64,000 nt of DNA, from positions 1 through 64,000 of the forward strand of contig CANPZL010000008.1 of NCBI GenBank assembly GCA_947589055.1, in the 5' to 3' direction. The stretch's first letter is position 1. The number at the start of each line of letters is the position of its first letter. Below, piece by piece: positions 16,713 through 25,795 of the stretch. Source of the DNA: an uncultured Lachnospiraceae bacterium (lineage in GTDB: Bacteria > Bacillota > Clostridia > Lachnospirales > Lachnospiraceae). Made by a program: the position numbers and the translations under genes. The notes beneath the pieces were generated by a model, which did not search any database, was not told the DNA's origin, and saw only the letters and a program-made list of their open reading frames with translations.

Positions 16713-18506
16713 ATGGCATTTGACGGAATCGTAATTGCAAATATCGTGCAGGAACTAAAAGCCGATCTATTAAACAGCAGGATCTATAAGATTTACCAGC
16801 CGGAACCGGACGAGATCCATCTGATCGTAAAGACAAAACAGGGAAATCGCCGGCTTTTGCTTTCTGCGAGCGCAACACTGCCTTTGATCTATCTGACGAC
16901 AGAAACCAAAAATAATCCAATGACCGCACCGGTTTTTTGTATGCTGTTGCGAAAACATATCGGAAACGGAAGAATCGTTGAAATCGAGCAGCCGGGCATG
17001 GAACGGATCGTTATCCTGCATATCGAGCATCTTGATGAACTGGGCGATCTTTGCAGAAAGCGGCTTATCATAGAAATAATGGGAAAGCATAGCAATCTTA
17101 TCTTCTGTGACGAGACGAATCAGATTATCGACAGTATCAAACGGATCGGTGCGCAGATCAGTTCCGTCAGAGAGGTATTACCGGGACGGGAGTATACCCT
17201 GCCTCCGGCACAGAACAAGATTAACCCCGCTGAACTGACGAAAGACTTTTTTTTGCGGGAAATGTGCAGGAAATCCGGGAATCTTTGCAAGATGCTGTAT
17301 ACCTCGTTGAACGGAATCAGTCCGGTGGTGGCAAATGAGATCTGTTACCGGGCCGGTCTTGACGGAAACGACAGTACGGATACGCTGCGATATGAAAATG
17401 GAGAAGTACAGGCGGGAACGGATACCGAAAATCCGTCAGGAACGGAGCGGCTTTGGCAGTCCTTGTCACAGGTAGTGGAACAGATACAAAACGGAGAATT
17501 TGAACCGGGAATCTATTATGATGAAACGGGAAATCCGGTTGAATTTTCCTCGATTGCCCTGCATATGTATTCCGATATGGTGTGGAAACCGTCCGCATCC
17601 ATTTCCGAGGTATTGCAGGAATACTATGAAAAGAAAAGCAATATAACCCGGATTCGGCAGAAATCTTCCGATCTGCGGCGTATCGTGGCGACAGCAGTAG
17701 AACGGACGGTTAAAAAATATGATCTGCAGCGAAAGCAGTTAAAAGATACGGAGCAGCGGGAAAAATACCGAATCTACGGGGAACTGTTAAATACCTATGG
17801 ATACGGAACAAAACCGGGGGCAGCTTCTGTCCAAGTGTTGAATTACTATACAGGCGAGGAGCTTACGATCCCCCTTGATCCGCTGCTTTCCGCAGGAGAG
17901 AATGCAAAACGATATTTTGCCAAGTATAATAAGCTGAAACGTACCAGTGAAGCGTTAACGGAACAGGTCGTTGCGACGGAACGGGAGCTTTATCAGCTAC
18001 AGTCCATTCAAGCCGCTTTTGATTTGAGCTTGGATGAGAATGATCTGGCGGATATTAAACGGGAGTTGATGGAGTACGGCTATATCAAATTCAAAAAAGA
18101 AGGGAAAAAGAAAGGAAAATTTTCCAAAAGCAAGCCGCTGCATTATATTTCTTCCGACGGTTTTCATATGTATGTGGGGAAAAATAATTATCAGAATGAG
18201 AAAGTCACGTTTCAGCTGGCAAACGGCGGGGATCTATGGTTTCATGCCAAACAGGCAGCCGGTTCCCATGTGATCGTGAAGACGGAAGGAAAAGCAGAAC
18301 TCCCAGACCGCACCTATGAGGAAGCAGCCAGACTAGCGGCATATTATTCTTCTGCCCGTACCGGGTCTAAGGTGGAGATTGATTATACCAGACGGTCAAA
18401 TCTAAAAAAATCACCGGGGGCAGCTCCCGGCTTTGTGATCTATCATACCAACTATTCCATGACAGTAGAACCGGATATTCAGGGAATTCAGGAAGTTCCG
18501 GTATAA
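16713..18506 (+). CDS. rqcH: Rqc2/RqcH homolog, NFACT ribosome quality control protein
   Basis: NFACT proteins bind obstructed 50S subunits carrying peptidyl-tRNA and direct C-terminal alanine tailing; older annotations call them fibronectin-binding proteins. The 597-residue protein starts with the conserved AFDGIVIANIVQEL, has the NFACT-N domain to about residue 190, helix-hairpin-helix and coiled-coil middle parts (330-450), and the NFACT-R domain from about 465 with GFHMYVGKNNYQNEKVT and DLWFHAKQAAGSHVIV. At the place of the Asp97-Arg98 motif known in Bacillus RqcH it has Glu97-Arg98. It sits alone between a terminator and the yicC promoter. Confidence 0.93.
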   Translation: MAFDGIVIANIVQELKADLLNSRIYKIYQPEPDEIHLIVKTKQGNRRLLLSASATLPLIYLTTETKNNPMTAPVFCMLLRKHIGNGRIVEIEQPGMERIVILHIEHLDELGDLCRKRLIIEIMGKHSNLIFCDETNQIIDSIKRIGAQISSVREVLPGREYTLPPAQNKINPAELTKDFFLREMCRKSGNLCKMLYTSLNGISPVVANEICYRAGLDGNDSTDTLRYENGEVQAGTDTENPSGTERLWQSLSQVVEQIQNGEFEPGIYYDETGNPVEFSSIALHMYSDMVWKPSASISEVLQEYYEKKSNITRIRQKSSDLRRIVATAVERTVKKYDLQRKQLKDTEQREKYRIYGELLNTYGYGTKPGAASVQVLNYYTGEELTIPLDPLLSAGENAKRYFAKYNKLKRTSEALTEQVVATERELYQLQSIQAAFDLSLDENDLADIKRELMEYGYIKFKKEGKKKGKFSKSKPLHYISSDGFHMYVGKNNYQNEKVTFQLANGGDLWFHAKQAAGSHVIVKTEGKAELPDRTYEEAARLAAYYSSARTGSKVEIDYTRRSNLKKSPGAAPGFVIYHTNYSMTVEPDIQGIQEVPV

Positions 18507-18525
18507 GGGAAATGAGTGACAGGCA

Positions 18526-18555
18526 TTGACTTTTGCTTGCCTTTTACCGTATAAT
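18526..18555 (+). promoter_or_regulatory. Sigma-A type promoter before yicC
   Basis: TTGACT at 18526-18531 and a perfect TATAAT at 18550-18555 with an 18-base spacer, 69 bases before the gene. It should drive yicC-gmk-rpoZ. Confidence 0.75.
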
Positions 18556-18624
18556 AAATAAGATTTTGAAAATAACAGGGGCGATTCGGTATTGCCATAC
18601 AAAAAAGATAAAGCAGGTGATAGC

Positions 18625-19503
18625 ATGATTTGCAGTATGACAGGCTTTGGCCGAAGTGAAATAACAGCTTCTGATTATAAACTGACGGTGGAAATGAAGG
18701 CGGTAAATCACAGGTACAGTGAATTCAGTCTGAGAATGCCAAAGAAGTTCAATAGTCTGGAAGCGGAAATCCGAACCTTATTAAAGGAATATATTAACCG
18801 GGGCAAGGTAGATGTCTATATCACCTACGAGGAGGAACGGGAAGCCGGAGGAGGGATAACTTATCATCCGGAGGTGGCTTTAGAATACGTTTCCTATCTT
18901 CGGCAGATCGAGAAGGATTTTAAGATTCGTGACGACTTAACGGTCACGAAGCTGGCGAATTTTCCGGATGTGCTGACCAGAGAGGAACCGTCTGTCGATG
19001 AACAGCGGCTCTGGGAAATCTTAGAACCGGGTATCCGAAAAGCAGCGGAGCAGTTTGCCGCAGCAAGAAAACGAGAAGGAGAAAATCTGAAAACAGATTT
19101 ACTAAATAAGCTGGATTCCATGCTGGAGATGGTAACATATATAGAGGAGAAAGCCCCGGAGCTTATACAGGAATATCGGGAAAAGCTGGAGGCGAAAGTA
19201 CAGGAATTATTGGGAAATACTACGATTGATGCATCACGAATCGCAACGGAGGTAGTCATTTTTGCGGACAAGATCTGTGTAGATGAAGAAACGGTACGGT
19301 TAAGAAGCCATATCAGCAATGCCCGTCAGATTTTAACGGAAGGCGGAAGTGTGGGACGAAAGCTGGACTTCATCGCACAGGAAATGAACCGGGAAGCCAA
19401 TACGATTCTGTCGAAAGCAAATTCCCTGGATATTTCCAATAAAGCCATTGACTTAAAAACCGAGATCGAAAAGGTACGGGAACAGATACAAAACATAGAG
19501 TGA
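18625..19503 (+). CDS. yicC: YicC family endoribonuclease-like protein
   Basis: YicC/YloC proteins are stress-linked proteins, with endoribonuclease activity reported for members of the family. The start at 18625 is set by the family N-terminus MICSMTGFGRSE and a GCAGGTGAT site upstream; an in-frame TTG at 18592 gives a leader unlike the family. The 292-residue protein ends with the DUF1732 region RKLDFIAQEMNREANTI and LKTEIEKVREQIQNIE. gmk follows immediately; the remA/DUF370 gene that often lies between them is absent. Confidence 0.92.
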   Translation: MICSMTGFGRSEITASDYKLTVEMKAVNHRYSEFSLRMPKKFNSLEAEIRTLLKEYINRGKVDVYITYEEEREAGGGITYHPEVALEYVSYLRQIEKDFKIRDDLTVTKLANFPDVLTREEPSVDEQRLWEILEPGIRKAAEQFAAARKREGENLKTDLLNKLDSMLEMVTYIEEKAPELIQEYREKLEAKVQELLGNTTIDASRIATEVVIFADKICVDEETVRLRSHISNARQILTEGGSVGRKLDFIAQEMNREANTILSKANSLDISNKAIDLKTEIEKVREQIQNIE

Positions 19504-19517
19504 GGTCAGGTGATAAA

Positions 19518-20135
19518 ATGGGAAAAAGAGGTTTTTTGATCGTGATTTCCGGCTTTTCCGGGGTAGGAAAGGGAACAGTCGTAAAACGTTTAGTTTCAGA
19601 TTATGGCTACAGTCTTTCCGTATCTGCCACCACACGTGCGCCCAGAGAAGGAGAAATGGATGGCAGGGAATATTATTTTAAGTCTAGGGAAGAATTTATG
19701 AATCTCATCGATTATAACGGATTTATCGAATGGGCGGTTTATGTGGATAATTATTATGGTACACCCAGAGCATTTGTGGAGCAGGAACTGGCGCTTGGCC
19801 ACCATGTAATTTTGGAGATCGAGGTTCAGGGAGCTTTAAATATCAAGCGGCAGTATCCAGATGCAGTGCTTATTTTTCTTACAGCACCAAGCGCTTATGA
19901 ATTAAAAAAACGACTGACGGGAAGAGGCACGGAAGATGCCGGGGTCATTGAAAAGCGGATGCGGCGTGCGGCCGAAGAAGCTGAGGATATGGATGCATAT
20001 GAATATATTATCATCAATGATGATCTGGATCAGTGCGTACAGGACGTAAATGCAGTCATCGTCGCCAGAGGCTGTATGCTGGAGGAAAAAAAGGAGTTTA
20101 TTAGTCAGATGAAAGCAGAGCTGAAGGCTTTGTAG
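19518..20135 (+). CDS. gmk: Guanylate kinase
   Basis: Gmk phosphorylates GMP to GDP. The start at ATG 19518 is preferred to GTG 19500 because it gives the usual MGKRGFLIVISGFSGVGKGT beginning and AGGTGAT sits upstream. The P-loop is GFSGVGKGT at residues 12-20. The GMP-binding region has SVSATTRAPREGEMDGREYY and GFIEWAVYVDNYYGTP, and the lid has KRLTGRGTE. 205 residues is normal. rpoZ is 20 bases downstream, as in most Firmicutes. Confidence 0.96.
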   Translation: MGKRGFLIVISGFSGVGKGTVVKRLVSDYGYSLSVSATTRAPREGEMDGREYYFKSREEFMNLIDYNGFIEWAVYVDNYYGTPRAFVEQELALGHHVILEIEVQGALNIKRQYPDAVLIFLTAPSAYELKKRLTGRGTEDAGVIEKRMRRAAEEAEDMDAYEYIIINDDLDQCVQDVNAVIVARGCMLEEKKEFISQMKAELKAL

Positions 20136-20155
20136 ATAGAAAGGAGAACAGGGAT

Positions 20156-20392
20156 ATGATACATCCGTCTTATACAGATTTAATGGAGGTTGTGAACAGC
20201 GAGGTTGAGCAGGGAGAACAGCCGGTCGTACAGAGCCGGTATTCCATTGTTCTTGCCACTGCAAAACGGGCAAGACAGATCATTGCAGGTTCTGAACCGT
20301 TGGTAGAGGCAAAGAATCAAAAGCCGCTCTCGCTTGCCGTGGAAGAGTTATACAGCGGCAGAGTGAAAATCGTAGGTGACGAAGAGGAATAG
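20156..20392 (+). CDS. rpoZ: RNA polymerase omega subunit
   Basis: Omega assists assembly and stability of RNA polymerase. The 78-residue product has the family core SRYSIVLATAKRARQI followed by KPLSLAVEELYSGRVKIV. AAAGGAG lies ahead of the ATG. Its place after gmk is conserved. In many relatives coaBC follows; here a terminator and murE follow. Confidence 0.93.
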   Translation: MIHPSYTDLMEVVNSEVEQGEQPVVQSRYSIVLATAKRARQIIAGSEPLVEAKNQKPLSLAVEELYSGRVKIVGDEEE

Positions 20393-20399
20393 GAAAAAC

Positions 20400-20451
20400 A
20401 GATGCTCTACCTTATGAATGCAGTATTCATAGTGTTCGGGCATCTTTTTCT
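20400..20451 (+). terminator. Terminator after rpoZ
   Basis: AGATGC and GCATCT close an outer stem around the inner inverted repeat TATGAAT/ATTCATA, followed by TTTTTCTTT. The remaining 87 bases to murE show no clear promoter. Confidence 0.75.
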
Positions 20452-20538
20452 TTGCAAGAAATCCAGAGGAACGGAATAGGATACAAATAAGAGGCGAATG
20501 ACAACGACAGGACGAAAGTCGGAACAGGAGGCAGGAAA

Positions 20539-22038
20539 ATGCAGGTAGCGGATTTGATTCGGGGCATGGAATATACGCTGTTACAGGGAACGCTGGATAC
20601 AGAGGTTATAGAGGTAGAGAATGATTCCCGGCTGGTTCAGCCGGGGTATCTGTTTTTTTGTATTCCCGGCAGTGCAAGAGACGGACATGAATTTGCAAAC
20701 GAGGTTGTGAAAAAAGGGGCGGCTGTCTTAGTAGTGGAGCATCCGGTTGATGTAGAGGGATCTGTAACCGTGATCCAGGTGCCAAGCTGTCGGTATGCCA
20801 TGGGCATCCTTTCCTCTGTTTTTTACGGAGAACCTTCCAAAAAACTAACCGTTATCGGGATCACGGGTACAAAGGGAAAGACCACAACAGCATATATGAT
20901 ACATTCCATGCTGGAGCAGACCGGACATCATACCGGTCTGATCGGCACGATTGAAGTGTTAGACGGTATCCATCGGATTCCGGCCAACAACACCACACCG
21001 GAATCTCTTGCGTTACAAAGAATCTTACGGGATATGGTGGAAAACGGGCTGGACAGTGTGGTAATGGAGGTGTCCTCTCAGGGGTTGATGCTGAATCGGG
21101 TTGCCGGAGTTGACTTTGATTACGGAATCTTTACCAATCTTTCCGAAGACCATATCGGTGCCAATGAACATGCCAGCTTTGAAGAATACCGTATGTGGAA
21201 GAGTAAGCTTTTTCAGCTTTGTAAGGTTGGGATTTTTAATATGGACGATGATAACTGTGAGGCAGTCATGGAAGGGCATACCTGTCAGGTGGTGACATAT
21301 GGCATGCAGTCCGAGGCTGATTATCGTGCAAGTGATTGGAAGCTTCAGAATGAAGACGGACATCTTGGAATTGAATATCAGCTTTCCGGTAAGGTGGAAG
21401 GAAGGCTGTTAGTTAATATTCCGGGGAAATTCAGCATTTATAATTCCCTGTCCGCAGTAGCGGTGGCACATGAAATGCAGGTGCCGATGGAGTCGATAAA
21501 GCAGGTGTTAGCGACTATAAAGGTACGGGGGAGGGTGGAACTGATACCAATCTCCGATGCCTTTACCCTGTTGATTGATTATGCCCATAATGCAGTCAGT
21601 CTGGAAAGTATATTGGAAACCCTGCGGGAGTATCAGCCGGGACGATTGGTCTGTGTATTTGGCTGCGGCGGTAACCGTTCAAAAACCAGACGGTATGAGA
21701 TGGGCGAAGTTTCCGGCCGGCTGGCGGATCTTACGATCATTACTTCAGATAATCCCCGGTTTGAGGAACCGGAGGCGATTATTCAGGATATTGTTACGGG
21801 GATTTCCAAGACCAATGGAACGCATATCGAGATCAGCGATCGAAAGGAAGCCTTCCGGTATGCGATCATGCATGCCCGGCCGGGGGACGTGATCGTACTG
21901 GCAGGAAAGGGACATGAGGATTATCAGGAAATAAAGGGTGTAAAGTACCATATGGATGAACGGGAGCTGATCCAGCAGGTTTTGGAGGAAGAAGATGTCA
22001 GCAAGATATGTGGATATAATAATCGATATTTCGCATGA
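20539..22038 (+). CDS. murE: UDP-MurNAc-tripeptide synthetase, probably meso-DAP-adding
   Basis: MurE adds the third stem-peptide residue to UDP-MurNAc-L-Ala-D-Glu. The 499-residue protein has the N-terminal domain with VENDSRLVQPGYLFFCIPG, the ATP site GITGTKGKTTTAYMIH, the carbamylated-Lys region and the C-terminal FGCGGNRSKTRR and AGKGHEDYQE. The motif DNPRFEEP contains DNPR, the signature of meso-diaminopimelate-specific MurE. Its last 44 bases overlap priA. Location between rpoZ and priA, away from the dcw cluster, is unusual. Confidence 0.95.
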   Translation: MQVADLIRGMEYTLLQGTLDTEVIEVENDSRLVQPGYLFFCIPGSARDGHEFANEVVKKGAAVLVVEHPVDVEGSVTVIQVPSCRYAMGILSSVFYGEPSKKLTVIGITGTKGKTTTAYMIHSMLEQTGHHTGLIGTIEVLDGIHRIPANNTTPESLALQRILRDMVENGLDSVVMEVSSQGLMLNRVAGVDFDYGIFTNLSEDHIGANEHASFEEYRMWKSKLFQLCKVGIFNMDDDNCEAVMEGHTCQVVTYGMQSEADYRASDWKLQNEDGHLGIEYQLSGKVEGRLLVNIPGKFSIYNSLSAVAVAHEMQVPMESIKQVLATIKVRGRVELIPISDAFTLLIDYAHNAVSLESILETLREYQPGRLVCVFGCGGNRSKTRRYEMGEVSGRLADLTIITSDNPRFEEPEAIIQDIVTGISKTNGTHIEISDRKEAFRYAIMHARPGDVIVLAGKGHEDYQEIKGVKYHMDERELIQQVLEEEDVSKICGYNNRYFA

Positions 22039-24256
22039 AGCCATCGACCGGACGTTTCAGTATGAAGTTCCTCTTGCTTTGCAGGAATCCGTTTCCATCG
22101 GGACACAGGTACGGATTCCTTTTGGAAAAGGGAACCGGCTGCGAACCGGGTATGTGATCGGCATGGGTGAGGAACCCAGATGGGCGGTGGATAAGATAAA
22201 ACCCGTTCACAGTATCGTGGAAAATCGTCTGCCTGTGGAGGGACAGCTGATCCGGCTGGCGGCATGGATAAAGGAAACGTATGGCTCTACTATGTATCAG
22301 GCATTGACGACCGTTATGCCGGTGAAAAGGAAGGTAAAGCCGGTAGAAATGAAAACCTTACAGCTGGCAGTGAACAAAGAAGAGGGAAGATTAAGGCTGC
22401 TGGAATACCAAAGAAAAAATAGCAGGGCTAAAGTGCGTCTTTTGGAGGCACTGCTCCAACATGGCGAGATCCCTATGGAGCTGGCAAAAAACAAATTAAA
22501 TATCAGCCCTTCCACTCTTCAGAGGCTGAAAGAGGAAGGAACCATAGACATTCTTTCCCAGACTAAGTACCGGCAGGCAGGAACCCGCAGGCATATGGCG
22601 GAGCCGGAGCCGGAGCTGAATCCGGAACAAAGAAAGCTGGTAGAGGAATTCCGGAACGATTATCTGGAGGGAAAAGAAAATACATATCTGCTTCATGGCG
22701 TTACGGGAAGCGGAAAGACGGAAGTGTATATGCATGCCATTGATGTGGTAGTTCAGCAGGGGCAGCAGGCAATCGTCCTCATACCGGAAATTGCGCTGAC
22801 TTTTCAGACGGTGATGCGGTTCCGCAGACATTTTGGCGACCGGATCGCTCTGCTGCATTCCAGACTGAATGCAGGGGAGCGATACGATCAGTTCCAGCGG
22901 ATACGGAACGGGGAAGCGGATATTGTCATTGGCCCCAGATCGGCTTTGTTTGCTCCCTGTACGGATCTGGGGCTGATCATTATAGATGAAGAACAGGAAT
23001 CTTCCTATAAAAGCGATAATGTTCCCAAATATCACACAAGGGAGACTGCCATACAACGGGCGTCTATGTCCGGAGCCAGCGTGATACTTGGTTCCGCTAC
23101 TCCTTCTTTGGACTCATACTATCGGGCGGAGCAGGGCCGCTATGTGCTATGGGAGTTAAAAGAACGGGCGAACAAAGGAACATTGCCGCAGGTTGAAGTC
23201 GTGGATTTGCGGGAAGAATTAAAACAGGGAAACCGGAGCCGGTTCAGCTTTCGGCTTCAGGAACTGATCGGAAGCCGGTTGAAGGCAGGCGAGCAGACGA
23301 TGATCTTCATGAACCGGCGGGGATATTCCAGCTTCGTATCCTGCCGAAGCTGTGGTGAAGTGGTACGTTGTCCTCATTGTCAGGTCTCTCTGACCTATCA
23401 CGATCATCATTCCGAGCATCCGAAGCTGCTGTGCCACTATTGCGGTTATACGGAACCTTATATCCGGAAATGCAAGGCATGTGGTTCAACCTTGATCGGT
23501 CGGTTTGGCTCCGGCACGCAGATGGTCGAGGCGGAATTAAAGGAGCAGTTTCCCGAAGCGAGAATCCTGCGTATGGATGCCGATACAACAAAGGGCAAAG
23601 AAGGTCATGAAGAGATTCTTTCTGCCTTTGGCGAAGGAGAGGCGGATATACTGGTAGGAACTCAAATGATCGTGAAGGGACATGATTTCCCCAACGTAAC
23701 TTTGGTAGGAATCTTAGCGGCGGATCTATCCCTGCACAGTCAGGATTACATGGCGGGCGAGCGGACCTTTGATCTGCTGACACAGGCGGCTGGACGGGCA
23801 GGACGTGGTGACCGGCCGGGTACGGTGGTGATACAGACCTACGATCCGGAGCATTATGTGATAGAAACGGCGGCCAGACAGGATTATGCTGCTTTCTATG
23901 AAAATGAAATGGCTTACCGGAGGATATTAAAATATCCGCCTGTCTGCCAGATGCTGGCGGTTTTGATCACTGCAGAAAAGGAAACCGTTTCGGAGAGGGC
24001 GGCGGCTTGGTTAAAGGACAAGCTGTGTCGGTATCTGGAAGAAAAGAATCGGGAAACAAGTATGCAGGTAATCGGGCCGGGGATACCGATGATAGCAAAG
24101 ATAAAGGACATCTATCGCAGGATTCTATATATAAAGGCAGAGGAGACAGCTTCTCTGGCAGAGGCAAGAGAGCAATTAGAGCAATGGGCTTCCAGTGCGG
24201 AAACAGCGGAGGAATGGAAGCTGTATTTCGACTTAAATCCTATGAAGGGATATTGA
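21995..24256 (+). CDS. priA: Primosomal protein N', replication restart helicase
   Basis: PriA recognises stalled forks and reloads the replicative helicase. The start at 21995, inside murE, has GGAGGAAGAAG just ahead. The 753-residue protein has the N-terminal 3'-DNA-end domain (YVDIIIDISHEAIDRTFQYE, VRIPFGKGNR), Walker A GVTGSGKTEVY, DEEQESSYK, GSATPSLDSY, and the zinc-binding region with eight cysteines (CRSCGEVVRCPHC, CHYCG, CKACGS). def follows closely. Confidence 0.96.
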   Translation: MSARYVDIIIDISHEAIDRTFQYEVPLALQESVSIGTQVRIPFGKGNRLRTGYVIGMGEEPRWAVDKIKPVHSIVENRLPVEGQLIRLAAWIKETYGSTMYQALTTVMPVKRKVKPVEMKTLQLAVNKEEGRLRLLEYQRKNSRAKVRLLEALLQHGEIPMELAKNKLNISPSTLQRLKEEGTIDILSQTKYRQAGTRRHMAEPEPELNPEQRKLVEEFRNDYLEGKENTYLLHGVTGSGKTEVYMHAIDVVVQQGQQAIVLIPEIALTFQTVMRFRRHFGDRIALLHSRLNAGERYDQFQRIRNGEADIVIGPRSALFAPCTDLGLIIIDEEQESSYKSDNVPKYHTRETAIQRASMSGASVILGSATPSLDSYYRAEQGRYVLWELKERANKGTLPQVEVVDLREELKQGNRSRFSFRLQELIGSRLKAGEQTMIFMNRRGYSSFVSCRSCGEVVRCPHCQVSLTYHDHHSEHPKLLCHYCGYTEPYIRKCKACGSTLIGRFGSGTQMVEAELKEQFPEARILRMDADTTKGKEGHEEILSAFGEGEADILVGTQMIVKGHDFPNVTLVGILAADLSLHSQDYMAGERTFDLLTQAAGRAGRGDRPGTVVIQTYDPEHYVIETAARQDYAAFYENEMAYRRILKYPPVCQMLAVLITAEKETVSERAAAWLKDKLCRYLEEKNRETSMQVIGPGIPMIAKIKDIYRRILYIKAEETASLAEAREQLEQWASSAETAEEWKLYFDLNPMKGY

Positions 24257-24318
24257 TATGGGCATCAAAACCCGTTATACTGATAGGAAAGGAAAGCATC
24301 AGGAAAGGAAGAGAAAAA

Positions 24319-24780
24319 ATGGGAATTCGTAAGATTCGGATAGAAGGTGATCCGATTTTAAGAAAGCAATGCAAGCCGGTGGAAAAAATGACCCCCAGAC
24401 TGACAGCCTTGATTGAGGATATGTTTGATACCATGTATGAGGCAAACGGAGTAGGACTGGCAGGCCCGCAGGTAGGTATCCTGAAGCGGATCGTAGTCAT
24501 TGATGTAGGGGATGAGAATCCATTGGTTTTGATCAATCCGGAGCTGCTGGAAACCTCCGGGGAACAGGTTGGAGACGAGGGCTGCTTGAGCCTGCCGGGG
24601 AAGGTCGGAACGGTCAAGCGTCCGAATTATGTGAAATGCAGAGCGTATAATGCACAAATGCAGGAATATATCGTGGAAGGAACGGAGCTTTTGGCAAGGG
24701 CGATCTGTCATGAACTGGATCATTTAGACGGTGTTTTATACCGGGATCATGTAACAGACGGTTTGCGTGATGTGGAATAA
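24319..24780 (+). CDS. def: Peptide deformylase
   Basis: Def removes formyl from the N-terminal Met of new proteins. The start at 24319 follows AGGAAAGGAAGAG, and the protein then begins MGIRKIRIEGDPILRK, the usual start; longer in-frame readings run through priA. At 153 residues it has GVGLAGPQVG (44-53), EGCLS with Cys89, and HELDH with His131, Glu132 and His135, the metal and catalytic residues. It pairs functionally with fmt next door. Confidence 0.96.
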   Translation: MGIRKIRIEGDPILRKQCKPVEKMTPRLTALIEDMFDTMYEANGVGLAGPQVGILKRIVVIDVGDENPLVLINPELLETSGEQVGDEGCLSLPGKVGTVKRPNYVKCRAYNAQMQEYIVEGTELLARAICHELDHLDGVLYRDHVTDGLRDVE

Positions 24781-24821
24781 ATTGTCCGGTTTAAAAGGAC
24801 AATGGGAAAGCAGGTGATGAT

Positions 24822-25763
24822 ATGCGGGTCGTATTTATGGGAACACCGGAATTTGCGGTTAAGGTACTTGAAGCAATGATTGACGCAGGACATGAGGTGG
24901 CAGGGGTTTATACCCAGCCCGATAAACGAAAAGGCCGTGGAAAGACCATGCAGTATCCACCGGTCAAGGAGGCGGCCCTGAAATCCGGGATACCGGTCTT
25001 TCAGCCGGAGCGGATCAAAGATCAAGAGGTAGTAGAGGAGTTAAGAACCTTACAGCCGGAGATCATCGTGGTAGTGGCATTTGGACAGATCCTTCCGGAA
25101 GCGGTGCTTACGCTTCCGCCATTTGGCTGTGTCAATGTCCATGCCTCTTTGCTTCCACGTCTTCGTGGAGCCGCTCCGATCCAGCAGGCTATCATTCAGG
25201 GAGAGTCGGTCAGTGGTGTTACTACCATGTATATGGCTAAGGGGCTGGATACCGGGGATATGATCGAACAGGTGCAGGTTCCGATCGACGCAAACGAAAC
25301 CGGGGGTTCTTATCAGGATAAGCTGGCAGAAGCAGGAGCCCAGCTTTGTCTTTCGACTTTGGAGAAGATAAAGGCGGGAACTGCCAAACGGATTCCGCAG
25401 GATGAACGGCAAAGCACGTATGCACACCGGCTGGATAAGGCAATGGGAAAATTAGACTTTCAAAGACCGGCGGAGGAGCTGGAGCGACTGATACGGGGAT
25501 TAAATCCCTGGCCCAGCGCATATACCAGTCTTAGAGGGAAGAATCTTAAGATCTTTGCGGCAGAGGTAGAACCGGGGAATCCCGAACAGGAGCCGGGAAC
25601 GGTTATAGCTGTGGATAAGACTGGCTTTACCGTACAATGCAATCCGGGCAGCTTAAGGATCTGTTCTTTGCAGCCGGAGGGGAAGAAACGTATGGACAGC
25701 GCTGCTTTCCTGCTTGGCTACTCCGTAGTGCCGGGCATGCGTTTGGGAGAAGAAGATTCGTAA
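24822..25763 (+). CDS. fmt: Methionyl-tRNA formyltransferase
   Basis: Fmt formylates Met-tRNA for initiation, using 10-formyl-THF. The 313-residue protein has VVFMGTPEFAVKVLEAM at the start, the catalytic NVHASLLPRLRGAAPIQ with SLLPRxRG, the ITTMYMAKGLDTGDM-like segment (here VTTMYMAKGLDTGDM), and the C-terminal tRNA-binding domain from about residue 210 with LNPWPSAYTSLRGK. AGGTGATGAT precedes the ATG. Confidence 0.96.
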   Translation: MRVVFMGTPEFAVKVLEAMIDAGHEVAGVYTQPDKRKGRGKTMQYPPVKEAALKSGIPVFQPERIKDQEVVEELRTLQPEIIVVVAFGQILPEAVLTLPPFGCVNVHASLLPRLRGAAPIQQAIIQGESVSGVTTMYMAKGLDTGDMIEQVQVPIDANETGGSYQDKLAEAGAQLCLSTLEKIKAGTAKRIPQDERQSTYAHRLDKAMGKLDFQRPAEELERLIRGLNPWPSAYTSLRGKNLKIFAAEVEPGNPEQEPGTVIAVDKTGFTVQCNPGSLRICSLQPEGKKRMDSAAFLLGYSVVPGMRLGEEDS

Positions 25764-25795
25764 AAAATAACTAATCATGAGCAGGGGAAGAACAG

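Noticed and set aside
22496..23056. Open frame on the - strand (186 codons) inside priA
   Set aside because: It is a shadow of the priA motor domain, with no motif.
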